Source of the DNA: Mycetocola miduiensis
Lineage (GTDB): Bacteria > Actinomycetota > Actinomycetes > Actinomycetales > Microbacteriaceae
Length of the DNA stretch: 64,000 nucleotides
NCBI RefSeq assembly: GCF_900115155.1
Contig: NZ_FOVM01000003.1
Coordinates: 148,747 to 212,746 of the forward strand
Reading direction: 5' to 3'
Under the pieces are notes generated by a model that ran no database searches, was not told the DNA's origin, and saw only the letters and a program-made list of their open reading frames with translations. Both the position numbers and the translations under genes were made by a program. How positions within the stretch are numbered: position 1 is the stretch's first letter; every line of letters starts with the position of its first letter. Shown one piece after another: positions 8,568 through 20,149 of this stretch.

Positions 8568-8783
8568 CGCCCTTCGCTGATCGCCGAGAAGCGGGAATGG
8601 GTGTGCCAGCGACGAATTGACATGACGCGTTCTCCTCGCTTCACTCTTATGGGTTGAACGATACGTCGCATTCGACGAAGCCGCGCGCCTTTTTCGCCGA
8701 GGCCCCGCCGGGCTGGACGCTGACCACCGTGCGCCGGAGAATGGCTGCATGTTGGGCCGAGTCGCAGGCAGCCGGAGAACGGG

Positions 8784-11416
8784 GTGGCCGTCATGACCGC
8801 CGGTGCGCCTTCGATCCGGACGCCCGACCAACGCCTTCGGGTGTTCGTGAGTTCGACGCTGCGCGAGCTCGAACCCGAACGGCGTGCTGCACGCGGGGCG
8901 ATCGAACGACTGCGTCTCGCACCCGTCATGTTCGAACTCGGCGCGCGTCCTCATCCGCCGCGGGACCTGTACCGCGCCTACCTCGAACAGAGCGATGTGT
9001 TTGTCGGGCTCTATTGGCAGCAGTATGGCTGGGTCGCACCTGGAGAGGAACTCTCCGGACTGGAGGACGAATATCGGCTCGCCCCTGGAGCGATGCCGAA
9101 GCTCATCTATCTGAAGCAACCGGCGGAGCGGAACGAGCGCCTCGCCGGTCTGCTCGCCCGCATTCGGGATGACGACTCCGCCTCCTATAAGGCCTTTTCG
9201 AGCCCGGACGAACTCGAACAACTGATCGAAGCCGATCTCGCGACGTTACTGGCGGAGCGGTTCGACGCGTCGCGCGCGCCGACGGAGCCGGTTCCGGCCG
9301 AGGATCCGCGATCGGGCCGGTTGCCTGTTCAACCCGCCGACATCATCGGCCGGGAGAAAGAAATCTCCACGCTCCTCGAGTGGCTCGATGACGGCACACG
9401 AAGGTTGATCACGCTGACCGGGCCCGGCGGAATCGGCAAGAGCAGGCTGGCCGTCGAAGTCGCCGCGCTCGGCCGAAATCGCTTCGACCGAGTGACATTC
9501 GTCGCCCTGGAACACGTCGAAGCCGTCGAGGACGTACTTCCCGCCATTGCCAGGGGACTCGGAGTTCGCGAGGGCGGGAACCGTCCGATCATGGAACTCC
9601 TTCCTCCTGCACGTGCGGGTCGCCGCGATCTTCTGGTCCTCGACAACTTCGAGCAGGTCCTCGGAGCCGCCCCGCTTCTCGGATCGCTTCTCACCGATCT
9701 GCCCGGTGCCACCGTTCTTGTCACCAGCCGGGCGAGGCTGCGATTGCGCGGGGAGTATGTCTTCGACGTCGAACCTCTGGGTGTGCTCCCGGATCCGGCC
9801 GCGGCATCCGCAACGGAGATCCTGCTGATGCCATCAGTCCAGCTGTTCCGCGAGCGGGCGCAGGCAGCCGACCCACGCTTCGACGTGACCTCAGACAATG
9901 CCGCGCACGTCGCCTCCATCTGCCGAGCGCTTGACGGTGTACCGCTGGCAATCGAACTCGCAGCCGCCCGCATCCGTGCGCTCACCCCGGCGGCGATGCT
10001 CGCGAAACTGGACCGGGTACTCCCCCTGCTCGTGACGGCCGCCCGTGACGTGCCTGAGCGCCAACGCACCATCCAGGCCACTGTCGAGTGGAGTATCCGC
10101 CTGCTCAGCGACGACGCCCAGATCCTTTCACGCTGCTCGGCGTTTTCGTCGGGGACTTCAGCCTCGACGCCGTCGAAGCGGTCGCCGGGGACGCGCAATG
10201 GACCACTGACCTGCTGGAAACGATCCTGGAGCTCGTGGACGGCAGCCTCCTGCGCCAGCACGACGTTCTCGGCGTGCCTTTCTTTTCGATGCTCGCCCCG
10301 GTGCGTGAGGTTGCGACCGCACGCTTCGAGGCCGACCCCGACGTCACCGACGCTCGCCGAAAACACGCCGAACATTACCTTCGCCTGGCCGCCGAGACCG
10401 AACCGCTGCTTCAGGGTCCGACGCAGCTGACGGCGCTGACCAGGCTCGAAGCGGAAAAGGACAACCTGCGGGCTGGGTACCGTCACCTCATCTCCATCGG
10501 AGAGGTGGACAGCGTCGCCGTTGCGGTGTGGAGCCTGCTTCTCTACTGGTGGATCCGCAACCTCCTTCCGGAGGCGAGGGCGTGGATGGAGAACATCCTC
10601 GTCGCCGGTGTGCCCTTGACCGACCGCACCCGTGCGATCGCGCTCGCGTTCTCGGCGTGGGTCGCATTGTCGCAGCCCGGCGCTCGCGGCGATCCGGGAC
10701 CTGTCGAAGAAAGCGTCGCGCTGTTCCACGCCACCGGCGACGATTTCGGTGAAGCCTGCGCACTCACGGTCCTCAGCATCGCCTACATGTCGATCACTCC
10801 CCCCGACCTGGATCGGGCCGAGGAGACTCAGAGTCGCGCGATCGAGCTTTCGCACGGCTACCCCACGTTCCAGGCCCTGTTCCGCGGCTCGCTCGGTAGT
10901 GTTCAGCTCGTTCAAGGCCGCGCTACCGAGGCCCTGGAAACGTTCGACGCCGTCATCGAGGAGGCCGTTCGGATTGGCGACCGCTTTATCGAAAGCATCA
11001 CCCTCACAAACGCAGGCTGGGCGCGGCTGGCTCTCGGCGAGGCACGACCCGGCCTTTTCGTGCAGCACCTGAAGCTGTCACTTCAGATGGCGAACGAGGA
11101 TGGCATCGGCTACGCGTTCGAGGGACTCGCAGCCTGCGCCGCGCTGGTCGGCGACACCGAGACGGCCGGACTCCTCCTCGGCGCAGCGGAGACCGCCAGG
11201 AAGCGTACCGGCATGATCGAGCAACGGTCATACGTCCGTCTTCTCCGGTCCCTCCTCGACCGGATCCTCGCTTCCGAGGAGGTATCACGCTTCGAGGAGG
11301 CGCGGGAGCGGGGACGTGCGCTGTCACGCCGGGACGCACTCGACATGGCCCTCGGGGGATCCACCCGCCCGGGTGGTGACGCCGGAAAACGAGGCGGCGT
11401 GCCGGCAGTAGGCTGA
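8784..11416 (+). pseudogene. DUF4062-NB-ARC (STAND) ATPase with C-terminal repeats, broken by one frameshift
   Basis: Two frames together encode about 877 residues. The first (from GTG 8784, GGAG ribosome site 6 bases upstream; ATG 8793 is an alternative) has DUF4062 (about 15-100, RLRVFVSST). An NB-ARC ATPase follows, with P-loop GPGGIGKSRLA (213-223), Walker B LLVLDNFEQV and sensor VTSRARLRLRGE. It runs out of frame after LLSDDAQIL near 10128. The second frame resumes with TLLGVFVGDFSLDAVEAVAG, the expected winged-helix continuation, then helical TPR-like repeats to 11416. One extra T in the TTT at 10126-10128 would restore a single frame. STAND proteins act as ligand-triggered switches. 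Either a real frameshift or a sequencing error. Confidence 0.8.
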
Positions 11417-11455
11417 CCCCCGACGGACCGGGGTGCCGCTCTTTTCGGCGGCGCC

Positions 11456-14400
11456 TCATTCCCCGGTGCGCCGCCGTGCATTTGCGAGAGAAACCATTCC
11501 ACTGCGCTCCCGTAACCACCGCAGCCAACCGAACCAGAAAGCGCGCCAGTCGGACCGGGGTTCCGGTTCGGGCACGGAAGGTTCGCTGAGGACTCGTCCG
11601 TCCGTGAGCATCGCGACCAGTTCGTCACGTGCTGACCGGTACTGGGGTGTCGACAGGTAGTCGTTGTGCTTCGCGACCGCCCAGAGGTACGAACGCGGCG
11701 ACCGTTCTGTCGCTCGACGGTCGATCGGGTTCTCATTGACGCCGTCCGTCTCGTTGCTCCAGAAGCCGGTCACCGGGAAGCCCAGGTAGTCGGTTCGCCG
11801 CCAGAGGCTCCGCCACCGCGGCGCCACCGGATGCTCCCGGTCGCGGAAGTCCCCACCCAGGAGTTCGACGACGGATGGCGGATCGTCTTCTTTGTGCACC
11901 GGCAGCACGGGCGGCCGGTTGTCGGCGATCACTTGCCTTCTCCACGGATCGGATTCGAGCATCCGGGGTCCGAGCGTCCCACGGACACCGAGCACACGTG
12001 GGCCGAACACCTCAGGGAAGAACCTGCTGAAATAGGGACGCAGCTGCACGCCGTGGGTCAGCAGGGCGACATTGCCGAGCGCGTCAATTTCCTCATCGCC
12101 CTTCATTGCGAGGATCGCGCCGACGGCGATCGTCGCCCCCATCGAGTGCGCCGAGAGAATGACCTTTCCGTCTGGGCCGGCCTCGTTGGGCCCCATCCAC
12201 CGTTTGATCCTCTTGGTCACCTCGGGAACGGCTCGTTCGGCGTAACACGGTGGCGCAAACGGATGCCCTGCCCGGGGGAAGAAGCAGATGATGTCCCAGA
12301 CGAGTGCGAGTGGGCGTTCCGTGGACGTGACCGCGTTGGTCACGACAAAGGCAACCGCTGCGAGCGCAATGAGCCCGATCGCCCACCGCGACACGGCAAG
12401 GAGGGTGCTCCAGAACGGTGCGCCTTCGAGAAGATCGCCGACCGGCGGGATGGCGAGGGGAACGAGAGCGACGGCGGTGAGGACGGCGAGCACCCCGAGG
12501 AGCGGCTCTCCGCGGTGGAGAAGCCCGGCGACCCGTCTGGCGTCCGCGACAACACGAAGGCGACCGCTTGGCCGGATTTCGTCCGGAGGGTAGTCCTTCT
12601 CATGCACCGTCTGGGGCGGGTGTTCTGCGGGAGCCAGGAGCGGGCTCCCCTTCACGACGGTCGTGGCTGCCGGCGGGGGTGGAAGCTCGGCGTCCTCGGG
12701 AACCAACCGCCCTGTCCCCCCGAGGCCCTCGTTCCCAGGGCCGGGCAGACTGAAGGCGGGAAACCGGCGTAACGCGGCGCCCACGGTGAGCAGAACGAGT
12801 GCCAGAAAGACGATCAGCCCAACCACGAGCATGCCGGCGAAGAGCGAGTGAAATGGAGGCGCCTCGATCACCGCGGGCGCTGGAAGCGATGCGGCCGCGG
12901 TTGGGTCCGCCTCCGGCGGGTTGATGAGCCGCCAGCCGTCCCTGACCACCGGCAGGTCGGTATCCGTCGTCAACCAGGCATGTGTACCGAGCACAAGCAG
13001 ACTGGTGATGATGAGCGAGGCCAGCAGGGCAAGCAACAGGATCACCGCAGCCCCGTTGCCGTGCCAGCCGGTGTGGCGGCGTGCTTCCCTCACCCGCGGA
13101 TCGGCGAAGGGCAGATATCCGACCACGATGGCCAGCCCGATGAGTCCCGCCGATGACCAGGTCAGGATGGGCCCGACCCCGCTAAGTTCGGCCGGGGCGA
13201 GCCCCCACACGGAGGACGCGGCACCGCAGGCGACCGCCACCGGCAACACGAACCACATCACCAGGCGGCGTCGCCAGCGGTATCCCCAGGTGAGACTCGC
13301 GACAGCGATGAGCGCCCCGAGGGCGGCAATGATCGTCGGGGTCACGGTGAGCCCGCGGAGGCTGCTGGCGGCCAGAAGCTGCTCGCCCGCTGTCGGTGTT
13401 CGAGCGGCGATGATCGCCCACGCCACCCAGGCGACGTAGGCGCCGGCGGAGAGCACGAGGATGGTCGTCGACCAGCCGCGCTTGGATCGGGTGGACCATC
13501 TCTTACCGCTCAATCCTGCCGCTGCCGCGATCATCCCGGCGCCGGCGAGCAGCACGGCGGCGACAGCAAGTGCGACGAATGGCACAGGACCGGTACCCGT
13601 CGTGTCGACTCGGCCCAGGAGCACTTCGACCAGGTCCGCGCCCGGAACGGAAATGTCGCTCTCGCCTCGAATGGAGTCGACGAGCGCGTCTGAGGCGAGA
13701 AGGAGGAGGATCAGTGCGATGGCGGCTGCGAAGTGGGCCCGCTCAGACGTCTGCCCCACGCGGGAACGATGCCAGAAACCAGCGGATGAGAGGAGCGCAG
13801 GTCGCGGAGGATCGGCTTCACTCGCACCGTCGTCCGTGGGTTCCTCTTCGCTGGGCCGGCCCTTGGCGTCGTCATCGAACGAGCTCTGCGGGTTGAACAT
13901 TCCGCGCGCCCGCGAACTGATCATGTAGATCAACAGCGTTACGGCGATCGGTGCGATGCTGAACAGTGCCGCGCGAGCGATCGGGCTCCATCCGGCGAGA
14001 AAATCGAGCCAGCCCGGCAACGCCGCACAGGCGTGATACCGCAGAGTGCCGTCCGGGCCGGAGGTCGCCTGGAAGCATTGCAGCCCCATCAGGTGTACCG
14101 ACACCGTGAGGAACCCGACGGTGTAGAAGAGCGTCTGGAGGAGGGCGAACACGCGGAGTATGACGGCGCCATCGCCTCCTGCCCACCACTTCGGGTCTTC
14201 GTCGGTGCCTTTGATGTCGCGTCTTGCCCAATAGGCGAGGTTGCACAGTCCGAACGGGAGAACGAACAACCACCCCACGTGGACGACAGCGCGACCGATC
14301 AGGGCCAGTGCGGAGGCCCCACTCCTGGCCTGGTTGCCCCACGAGTACGCTTCGGTGTCCACTGCGGCACCAGGCACCGGCGCGGGTACCGGCGGAGTGA

Positions 14401-14566
14401 CGGATGCCTGCGACGCGACGGATGCCTTCGGCTTGATCCTCCAGAACGACCCCTGTTCGTCGCCGTCCTTTTGTTCCACTTCCTCGTTCGTCGTGCAGAG
14501 CACGTCGGCGGGCGGCGCGTTCGCGATGCCATGAATGCGCAACTCAAGCACTCGCATGTTCGCCAT
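11456..14566 (-). CDS. Large integral membrane protein with alpha/beta-hydrolase-like domain (1036 aa)
   Basis: A 1036-residue protein starting LELRIHGIANAPPAD. It then has YSWGNQARSG (about 75-85) and a long stretch with ten or more transmembrane helices, interrupted by polar loops (about 90-620). More helices follow, then a cytoplasmic alpha/beta-hydrolase-like part with ILSAHSMGATIAV (Ser near 807), a variant nucleophile elbow, and LTHGVQLRPYFSRFFP. A GAGAGG ribosome site precedes the ATG. I know this architecture only as a conserved uncharacterised actinobacterial family; lipase or esterase activity at the membrane is an inference from the HSMG elbow. It is convergent with the STAND gene and apparently monocistronic. 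Confidence 0.75.
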   Translation of the reverse strand: MANMRVLELRIHGIANAPPADVLCTTNEEVEQKDGDEQGSFWRIKPKASVASQASVTPPVPAPVPGAAVDTEAYSWGNQARSGASALALIGRAVVHVGWLFVLPFGLCNLAYWARRDIKGTDEDPKWWAGGDGAVILRVFALLQTLFYTVGFLTVSVHLMGLQCFQATSGPDGTLRYHACAALPGWLDFLAGWSPIARAALFSIAPIAVTLLIYMISSRARGMFNPQSSFDDDAKGRPSEEEPTDDGASEADPPRPALLSSAGFWHRSRVGQTSERAHFAAAIALILLLLASDALVDSIRGESDISVPGADLVEVLLGRVDTTGTGPVPFVALAVAAVLLAGAGMIAAAAGLSGKRWSTRSKRGWSTTILVLSAGAYVAWVAWAIIAARTPTAGEQLLAASSLRGLTVTPTIIAALGALIAVASLTWGYRWRRRLVMWFVLPVAVACGAASSVWGLAPAELSGVGPILTWSSAGLIGLAIVVGYLPFADPRVREARRHTGWHGNGAAVILLLALLASLIITSLLVLGTHAWLTTDTDLPVVRDGWRLINPPEADPTAAASLPAPAVIEAPPFHSLFAGMLVVGLIVFLALVLLTVGAALRRFPAFSLPGPGNEGLGGTGRLVPEDAELPPPPAATTVVKGSPLLAPAEHPPQTVHEKDYPPDEIRPSGRLRVVADARRVAGLLHRGEPLLGVLAVLTAVALVPLAIPPVGDLLEGAPFWSTLLAVSRWAIGLIALAAVAFVVTNAVTSTERPLALVWDIICFFPRAGHPFAPPCYAERAVPEVTKRIKRWMGPNEAGPDGKVILSAHSMGATIAVGAILAMKGDEEIDALGNVALLTHGVQLRPYFSRFFPEVFGPRVLGVRGTLGPRMLESDPWRRQVIADNRPPVLPVHKEDDPPSVVELLGGDFRDREHPVAPRWRSLWRRTDYLGFPVTGFWSNETDGVNENPIDRRATERSPRSYLWAVAKHNDYLSTPQYRSARDELVAMLTDGRVLSEPSVPEPEPRSDWRAFWFGWLRWLRERSGMVSLANARRRTGE

Positions 14567-14775
14567 GATCTCGCCTCTCCACGAGGATGACGCGAGTCTA
14601 GGACCGCGGATTCATTCCCCGGAAGCCCTGCCGGTCCGGCGTCCTGTCCGCCGGACCTCAGATCAGCCGCGGACGCGCAGGTCCGCCGAGACGAAAAAGG
14701 TGTCGGCGGGAGGTACGGCAAACAAACGGATGTTCGCTCCAGCGCAACCCCCTCGTCCTCGTCCGGGTCGGTTCA

Positions 14776-14781
14776 TACACT
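14776..14781 (+). promoter_or_regulatory. -10 element implying a leaderless transcript
   Basis: TACACT ends seven bases before the ATG at 14788. If used as a -10, transcription would start at or next to the start codon, and no Shine-Dalgarno sequence is present upstream. Leaderless mRNAs are common in actinobacteria. No clear -35 is visible. Confidence 0.4.
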
Positions 14782-14787
14782 CGACGG

Positions 14788-15045
14788 ATGCTTCTCATCT
14801 TCGGTACGACAGTGCGCGACCGGGTCCTCGTCGTCGTCAGGTTCATTTGCGAGTATTGCCGGACGGACGCTTCGCAGGACGTCATCGAGAGCGCGACGAA
14901 GTTCTCGGTCTTCTTTCTTCCGCTGTTCACCGTCGGGCGGCGCTACGTCAACGTCTGCAGGAACTGCGGCGGGGCAACGCCGCTGACGAAAGAGCAGGCG
15001 ACGCACGGGATCGAGTGGGCAGCCCGCAACCGTCAGATGACCTGA
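14788..15045 (+). CDS. Zinc-ribbon protein (85 aa)
   Basis: An 85-residue protein starting LLIFGTTVRDRVL, followed by two CxxC knuckles, ICEYCRTD (about residue 20) and VCRNCGG (about 56-62), with FFLPLFTVGRRYVNV between them. This is the arrangement of the zinc-ribbon-15 family, small single-zinc proteins with an N-terminal hydrophobic strand. Its partner and role are unknown. The upstream gap of about 220 bases contains no other gene, and the likely -10 suggests leaderless expression. It converges with the MFS efflux gene. Confidence 0.85.
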   Translation: MLLIFGTTVRDRVLVVVRFICEYCRTDASQDVIESATKFSVFFLPLFTVGRRYVNVCRNCGGATPLTKEQATHGIEWAARNRQMT

Positions 15046-15081
15046 CCTGCCCAACCAGGGCATTTACGCATTCCTCTCCCG

Positions 15082-17372
<2,291 letters not shown>

Positions 17373-17383
17373 GAAGTATATGT

Positions 17384-17408
17384 TTGCACTTCCTGCATTG
17401 GAGTGCAA
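17384..17408. promoter_or_regulatory. Candidate TetR operator
   Basis: TTGCACT (17384-17390) and AGTGCAA (17402-17408) form a perfect inverted repeat with an 11-base spacer, just upstream of the TetR gene. A third TTGCACT lies at 17357-17363. TATACT (reverse strand, 17375-17380) between them is a plausible -10, so binding would block the promoter. Confidence 0.55.
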
Positions 17409-17640
17409 CTTGCGTCAAAAGGAGCCCGGCATAGCGGATCCATAGGCGTTACCCCAGCGGATCACAGCGCTCCGGCGTGCCGGCGACCCTCGCTATGACA
17501 ATCCTCGACATGGCGAACAACAACGCACCGTTCCAGGACGTCGCGTTTACGTCTGGCACTGCGGCAGTGCCGGCGGGTACTCGATGTATTCGGGGCGAAA
17601 GGCGACCGAGAGCAGGGGTGCGCCGCTCTAGCATGGACGC

Positions 17641-18950
17641 ATGCACCGCTCATTGCCGAGAAGCACACCATCCGCTCATGCTGTGGATGCGCGCGGCATC
17701 ACCGCGTTCATCGACGCTGTGGAATCCGCTCCCAACATCGAACCGCACAGCCTGATGCTGCTTCGCGACGGTGACGTGATCGCCGAAGGGTGGTGGGCGC
17801 CGTGCACGGCCGAGAGAACGCACCTGCTCTACTCCCTCAGCAAGAGCTTCACGTCCTCGGCCGTCGGCCTGGCGGTCAGTGAAGGGCTTCTGAGTCTGGA
17901 TGACACGGTCCTCAGCCACTTCCCCGAGCTGGACGCCGACATCACGGACCCCCGCAGTCGGCGGATGCGAGTGCGGCACCTGCTTGCCATGGCGAGCGGG
18001 CACCGGGAGGAAACACTGCAGCGGGCGCTCGAGAAAGACGGCGAGAATCTCGTGCGCGGCTTTCTGACCCTGCCACCCGATGAAGAGCCGGGATCGGTTT
18101 TCGCGTACAACCAGCCATGCACGTACACGCTGGCCGCCCTGGTGCGGCGCCTCAGCGGCATGTCGCTCATCGACTACCTGCGGCCCCGACTGTTGGACCC
18201 GCTCGGAATCGGCGACGTCGGCTGGATTCGCGACTCCGAAGGGTGCGAGCTGGGCTTCAGCGGCCTGCACGCGCAGACGGAGGCCATCGCAGCGCTCGGC
18301 CAGCTCTACCTGCAGCGTGGCGTTACCGCGGAGACGGCGCATACGGCCAGTTCTGCGTGGTTCTGCCGGAGCACGGTGTGGTTCTGGCAATGACCGGCCA
18401 GAGCGAAGACATGCAGGGCGTCCTCGATCGTGCTTGGGAGCACCTGCTCCCGGCGTTCGCCGGGCCGGACGACGCTGATGGCAGCGACAGGAGCGCGGAC
18501 TCCGCGCTCGCCGAACGACTGGCGTCGCTCGGCCTTTCCCCCGTGCCGACCAACGGTGTTGGCGCCCCGATCGGGGCCGGGCAGTACTTGCCTGCACCGG
18601 ACAATGCACTTCCGCGCCTCACCCGCATCGACGTCGCCCCCGGCCATGGCACGAACCCGTGGACGTTCACGCTCGTCGAGGAGGACGGTCCGCTTGCGGT
18701 GGCGGCCCGCTTCGGCCACTGGAAGACGAACGATGCCACGGCGGCCAGCGCGGGCTGGGGAGGAGGCGGTGCGCTCCTGGCCGTCGACGTGATCTTCCTC
18801 GAGACGCCCCACCGCCTTCACCTGACTCTCGACTGGGAAGAATTGACCTTTGTCGCGCGCTGGGAGACCGAGCCCCTTCACGATCTGCCGTTGAGGTCAA
18901 TGCGTAAACCAGACGCTGCCGGTCCGGGGGCTGAACGTGTTCGGCCGTAA
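17641..18950 (+). pseudogene. Beta-lactamase-like serine hydrolase, internally deleted and frameshifted
   Basis: The first frame (from ATG 17641) has class C beta-lactamase motifs: SLSK (65-68) with the nucleophile Ser, and the YN-type block AYNQPCTYTLAAL. It continues to IAALGQLYLQRG and then loses register near 18315. The second frame picks up at YRGDGAYGQFCVVLPEHGVV and continues to about 18915. In intact homologues some fifty residues, including a WVxEA-type helix and a GYGFQFW strand, separate these two blocks. An out-of-frame deletion of roughly 150 bases has therefore joined them, and the protein cannot be made intact. The far 3' end runs into a GNAT relic. Confidence 0.8.
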
Positions 18951-19026
18951 CGCGGCGGCCGTCGCGTTATACGAACAGAACGGTTACGTGGTGACGACGC
19001 AGATGCGGAAACGCTTCACCCGCTGA
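18913..19026 (+). pseudogene. C-terminal relic of a GNAT N-acetyltransferase
   Basis: The frame read from about 18916 gives LPVRGLNVFGRNAAAVALYE then QNGYVVTTQMRKRFTR and a TGA at 19024-19026. LNVFGxNxxAxxLYExxGY is the acetyl-CoA-binding motif B end of GNAT acetyltransferases. Only about 35 residues remain, fused to the 3' end of the broken hydrolase gene. The relic overlaps the VOC gene stop by 11 bases. Confidence 0.75.
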
Positions 19027-19471
19027 TCGAGGGGTTCAGCTCCTCAGCGAGCATCACGATGATGCCGCTCGGACCCCGGATATACGTCAGCTTGTAGACG
19101 TCTTCGTAGGTTGCGACGCCCCGAAGCGGAAGGCATCCGTGCTTGGCCGCTATCGCGAGGGCTTCGTCGATGTCGTCGACCGAGAACGCTACGCGGTGCA
19201 TGCCGATCTCGTTGGGCAGAGTGGGGCTCGTCTCGATCGCCTGAGGGTGGATGTACTCGAAGAGCTCGAGGCGACCCTGACCGTCGGGCGTCTGGAGCAT
19301 CGCAATCCTGGCGTGGTTGGCGTCAAGGCCGACGGCAGTGTCGGTCCACTCGCCCTTGACTGTGTCACGGCCGACGACCGTGAGGCCGAGGTCGGTGAAA
19401 AAGGCGATTGTTGCTTCGAGGTCGCGAACGGCGATGCCGACGTTCTCCAGTTTGATGACCATGCGCTGCAT
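19016..19471 (-). CDS. VOC-superfamily glyoxalase-like protein
   Basis: A 151-residue protein with two beta-alpha-beta-beta-beta modules: KLENVGIAVRDLEATIAFFT at the N-terminus and GMHRVAFSVDDIDEALAIA in the second half. The second module ends in GPSGIIVMLAEEL, with the metal-ligand Glu position not obvious. Such single-chain VOC proteins include methylmalonyl-CoA epimerases, glyoxalases and lactoylglutathione-like lyases; which applies is unclear. The ATG at 19460-19462 (MVIKLEN) is an alternative start. It lies just downstream of the PadR gene on the same strand (24-base gap), so it may be part of the regulator's transcript. Confidence 0.82.
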   Translation of the reverse strand: MQRMVIKLENVGIAVRDLEATIAFFTDLGLTVVGRDTVKGEWTDTAVGLDANHARIAMLQTPDGQGRLELFEYIHPQAIETSPTLPNEIGMHRVAFSVDDIDEALAIAAKHGCLPLRGVATYEDVYKLTYIRGPSGIIVMLAEELNPSISG

Positions 19472-19495
19472 GATACCGAGGCAGACTGGGCAGCC

Positions 19496-20065
19496 CTAGC
19501 TGAGGATCGAGATGGCTTCCTCGGCCCAGGCGATCCGGTGGGTAGCGGAGTCGATCAGGTAGTCGAACACGTGAGTCTTGAGGTTCACGATCCGGGCATG
19601 CTCAGCAGGGTCACGGCGCTGCAGTCGCTCCCGAATGAGCGGCGTGTCGGCGGCAGCGAGTCGCGCCCGGTGTGCCGCCCACTGTTCCCGTCGCTCCTCG
19701 ATCTGGGTGATGTGCGCCCGGAGGACGGATTCCGCCTCAGCGGGCGGGATCATGTCGAGGAACAGGGTCTGCAGCAGAAACGCATCGCGCACGTTCGGTT
19801 CGGCGTGCGGTTCTGCAAGCCAGTGGCGGAGCTCGAGAACGCCCGAATCGGTGATCGAATACGAGGTGCGCTTCAGCTTGCTGCCTCGCACCTGCTCCTC
19901 CCCCGTGATCAGGCCGTCTGAGGCCATCCGCGTCAGCAGCGGGTAGATCTGGCTTTGCGGCGCGGTCCACACCCATCGGGCCGTTGACTCGAAGAACTGG
20001 GTGAGCTCATAACCGCTCATCGGACGCGCTTCGAGCACGCCCAGCACGGCATACTGCAGGGACAT
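19496..20065 (-). CDS. PadR-family transcriptional regulator
   Basis: A regulator of 189 residues. The winged helix (SLQYAVLGVLEARPMSGYEL, then QSQIYPLLTRMASDGLI) occupies about 1-80. A C-terminal helical dimerisation domain of the Vir_act_alpha_C type (about 95-180) follows. The ATG at 20063-20065 is preferred over 20072-20074 because TTAGGA then sits 8 bases upstream and the protein starts MSLQY as most family members do. PadR proteins usually repress phenolic-acid catabolism. This one is divergent from the extradiol dioxygenase unit and has a matching operator in the shared promoter. Confidence 0.9.
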   Translation of the reverse strand: MSLQYAVLGVLEARPMSGYELTQFFESTARWVWTAPQSQIYPLLTRMASDGLITGEEQVRGSKLKRTSYSITDSGVLELRHWLAEPHAEPNVRDAFLLQTLFLDMIPPAEAESVLRAHITQIEERREQWAAHRARLAAADTPLIRERLQRRDPAEHARIVNLKTHVFDYLIDSATHRIAWAEEAISILS

Positions 20066-20087
20066 GGGCATCATCCTAACTCGAAAT

Positions 20088-20124
20088 ATGTCTCAATTGA
20101 CATTTCTACTCATACATGTAGTCT
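20088..20124. promoter_or_regulatory. PadR operator and promoter of the aldolase-dioxygenase-tautomerase unit
   Basis: ATGT-CTCAATTG-ACAT (20088-20103) matches the ATGT-N8-ACAT dyad described for PadR of Bacillus. It overlaps TTGACA (20097-20102), a consensus -35, which is followed after 16 bases by TAGTCT (20119-20124) as -10 for the rightward genes. Bound PadR would therefore cover the -35. Confidence 0.65.
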
Positions 20125-20149
20125 AGTTCTGTTCTACAGAGTAGTAAGG

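Noticed and set aside
9329-11068. A 579-codon frame antisense to the STAND gene
   Set aside because: It spans the frameshift without a break, but its sequence is low-complexity and has no conserved block.
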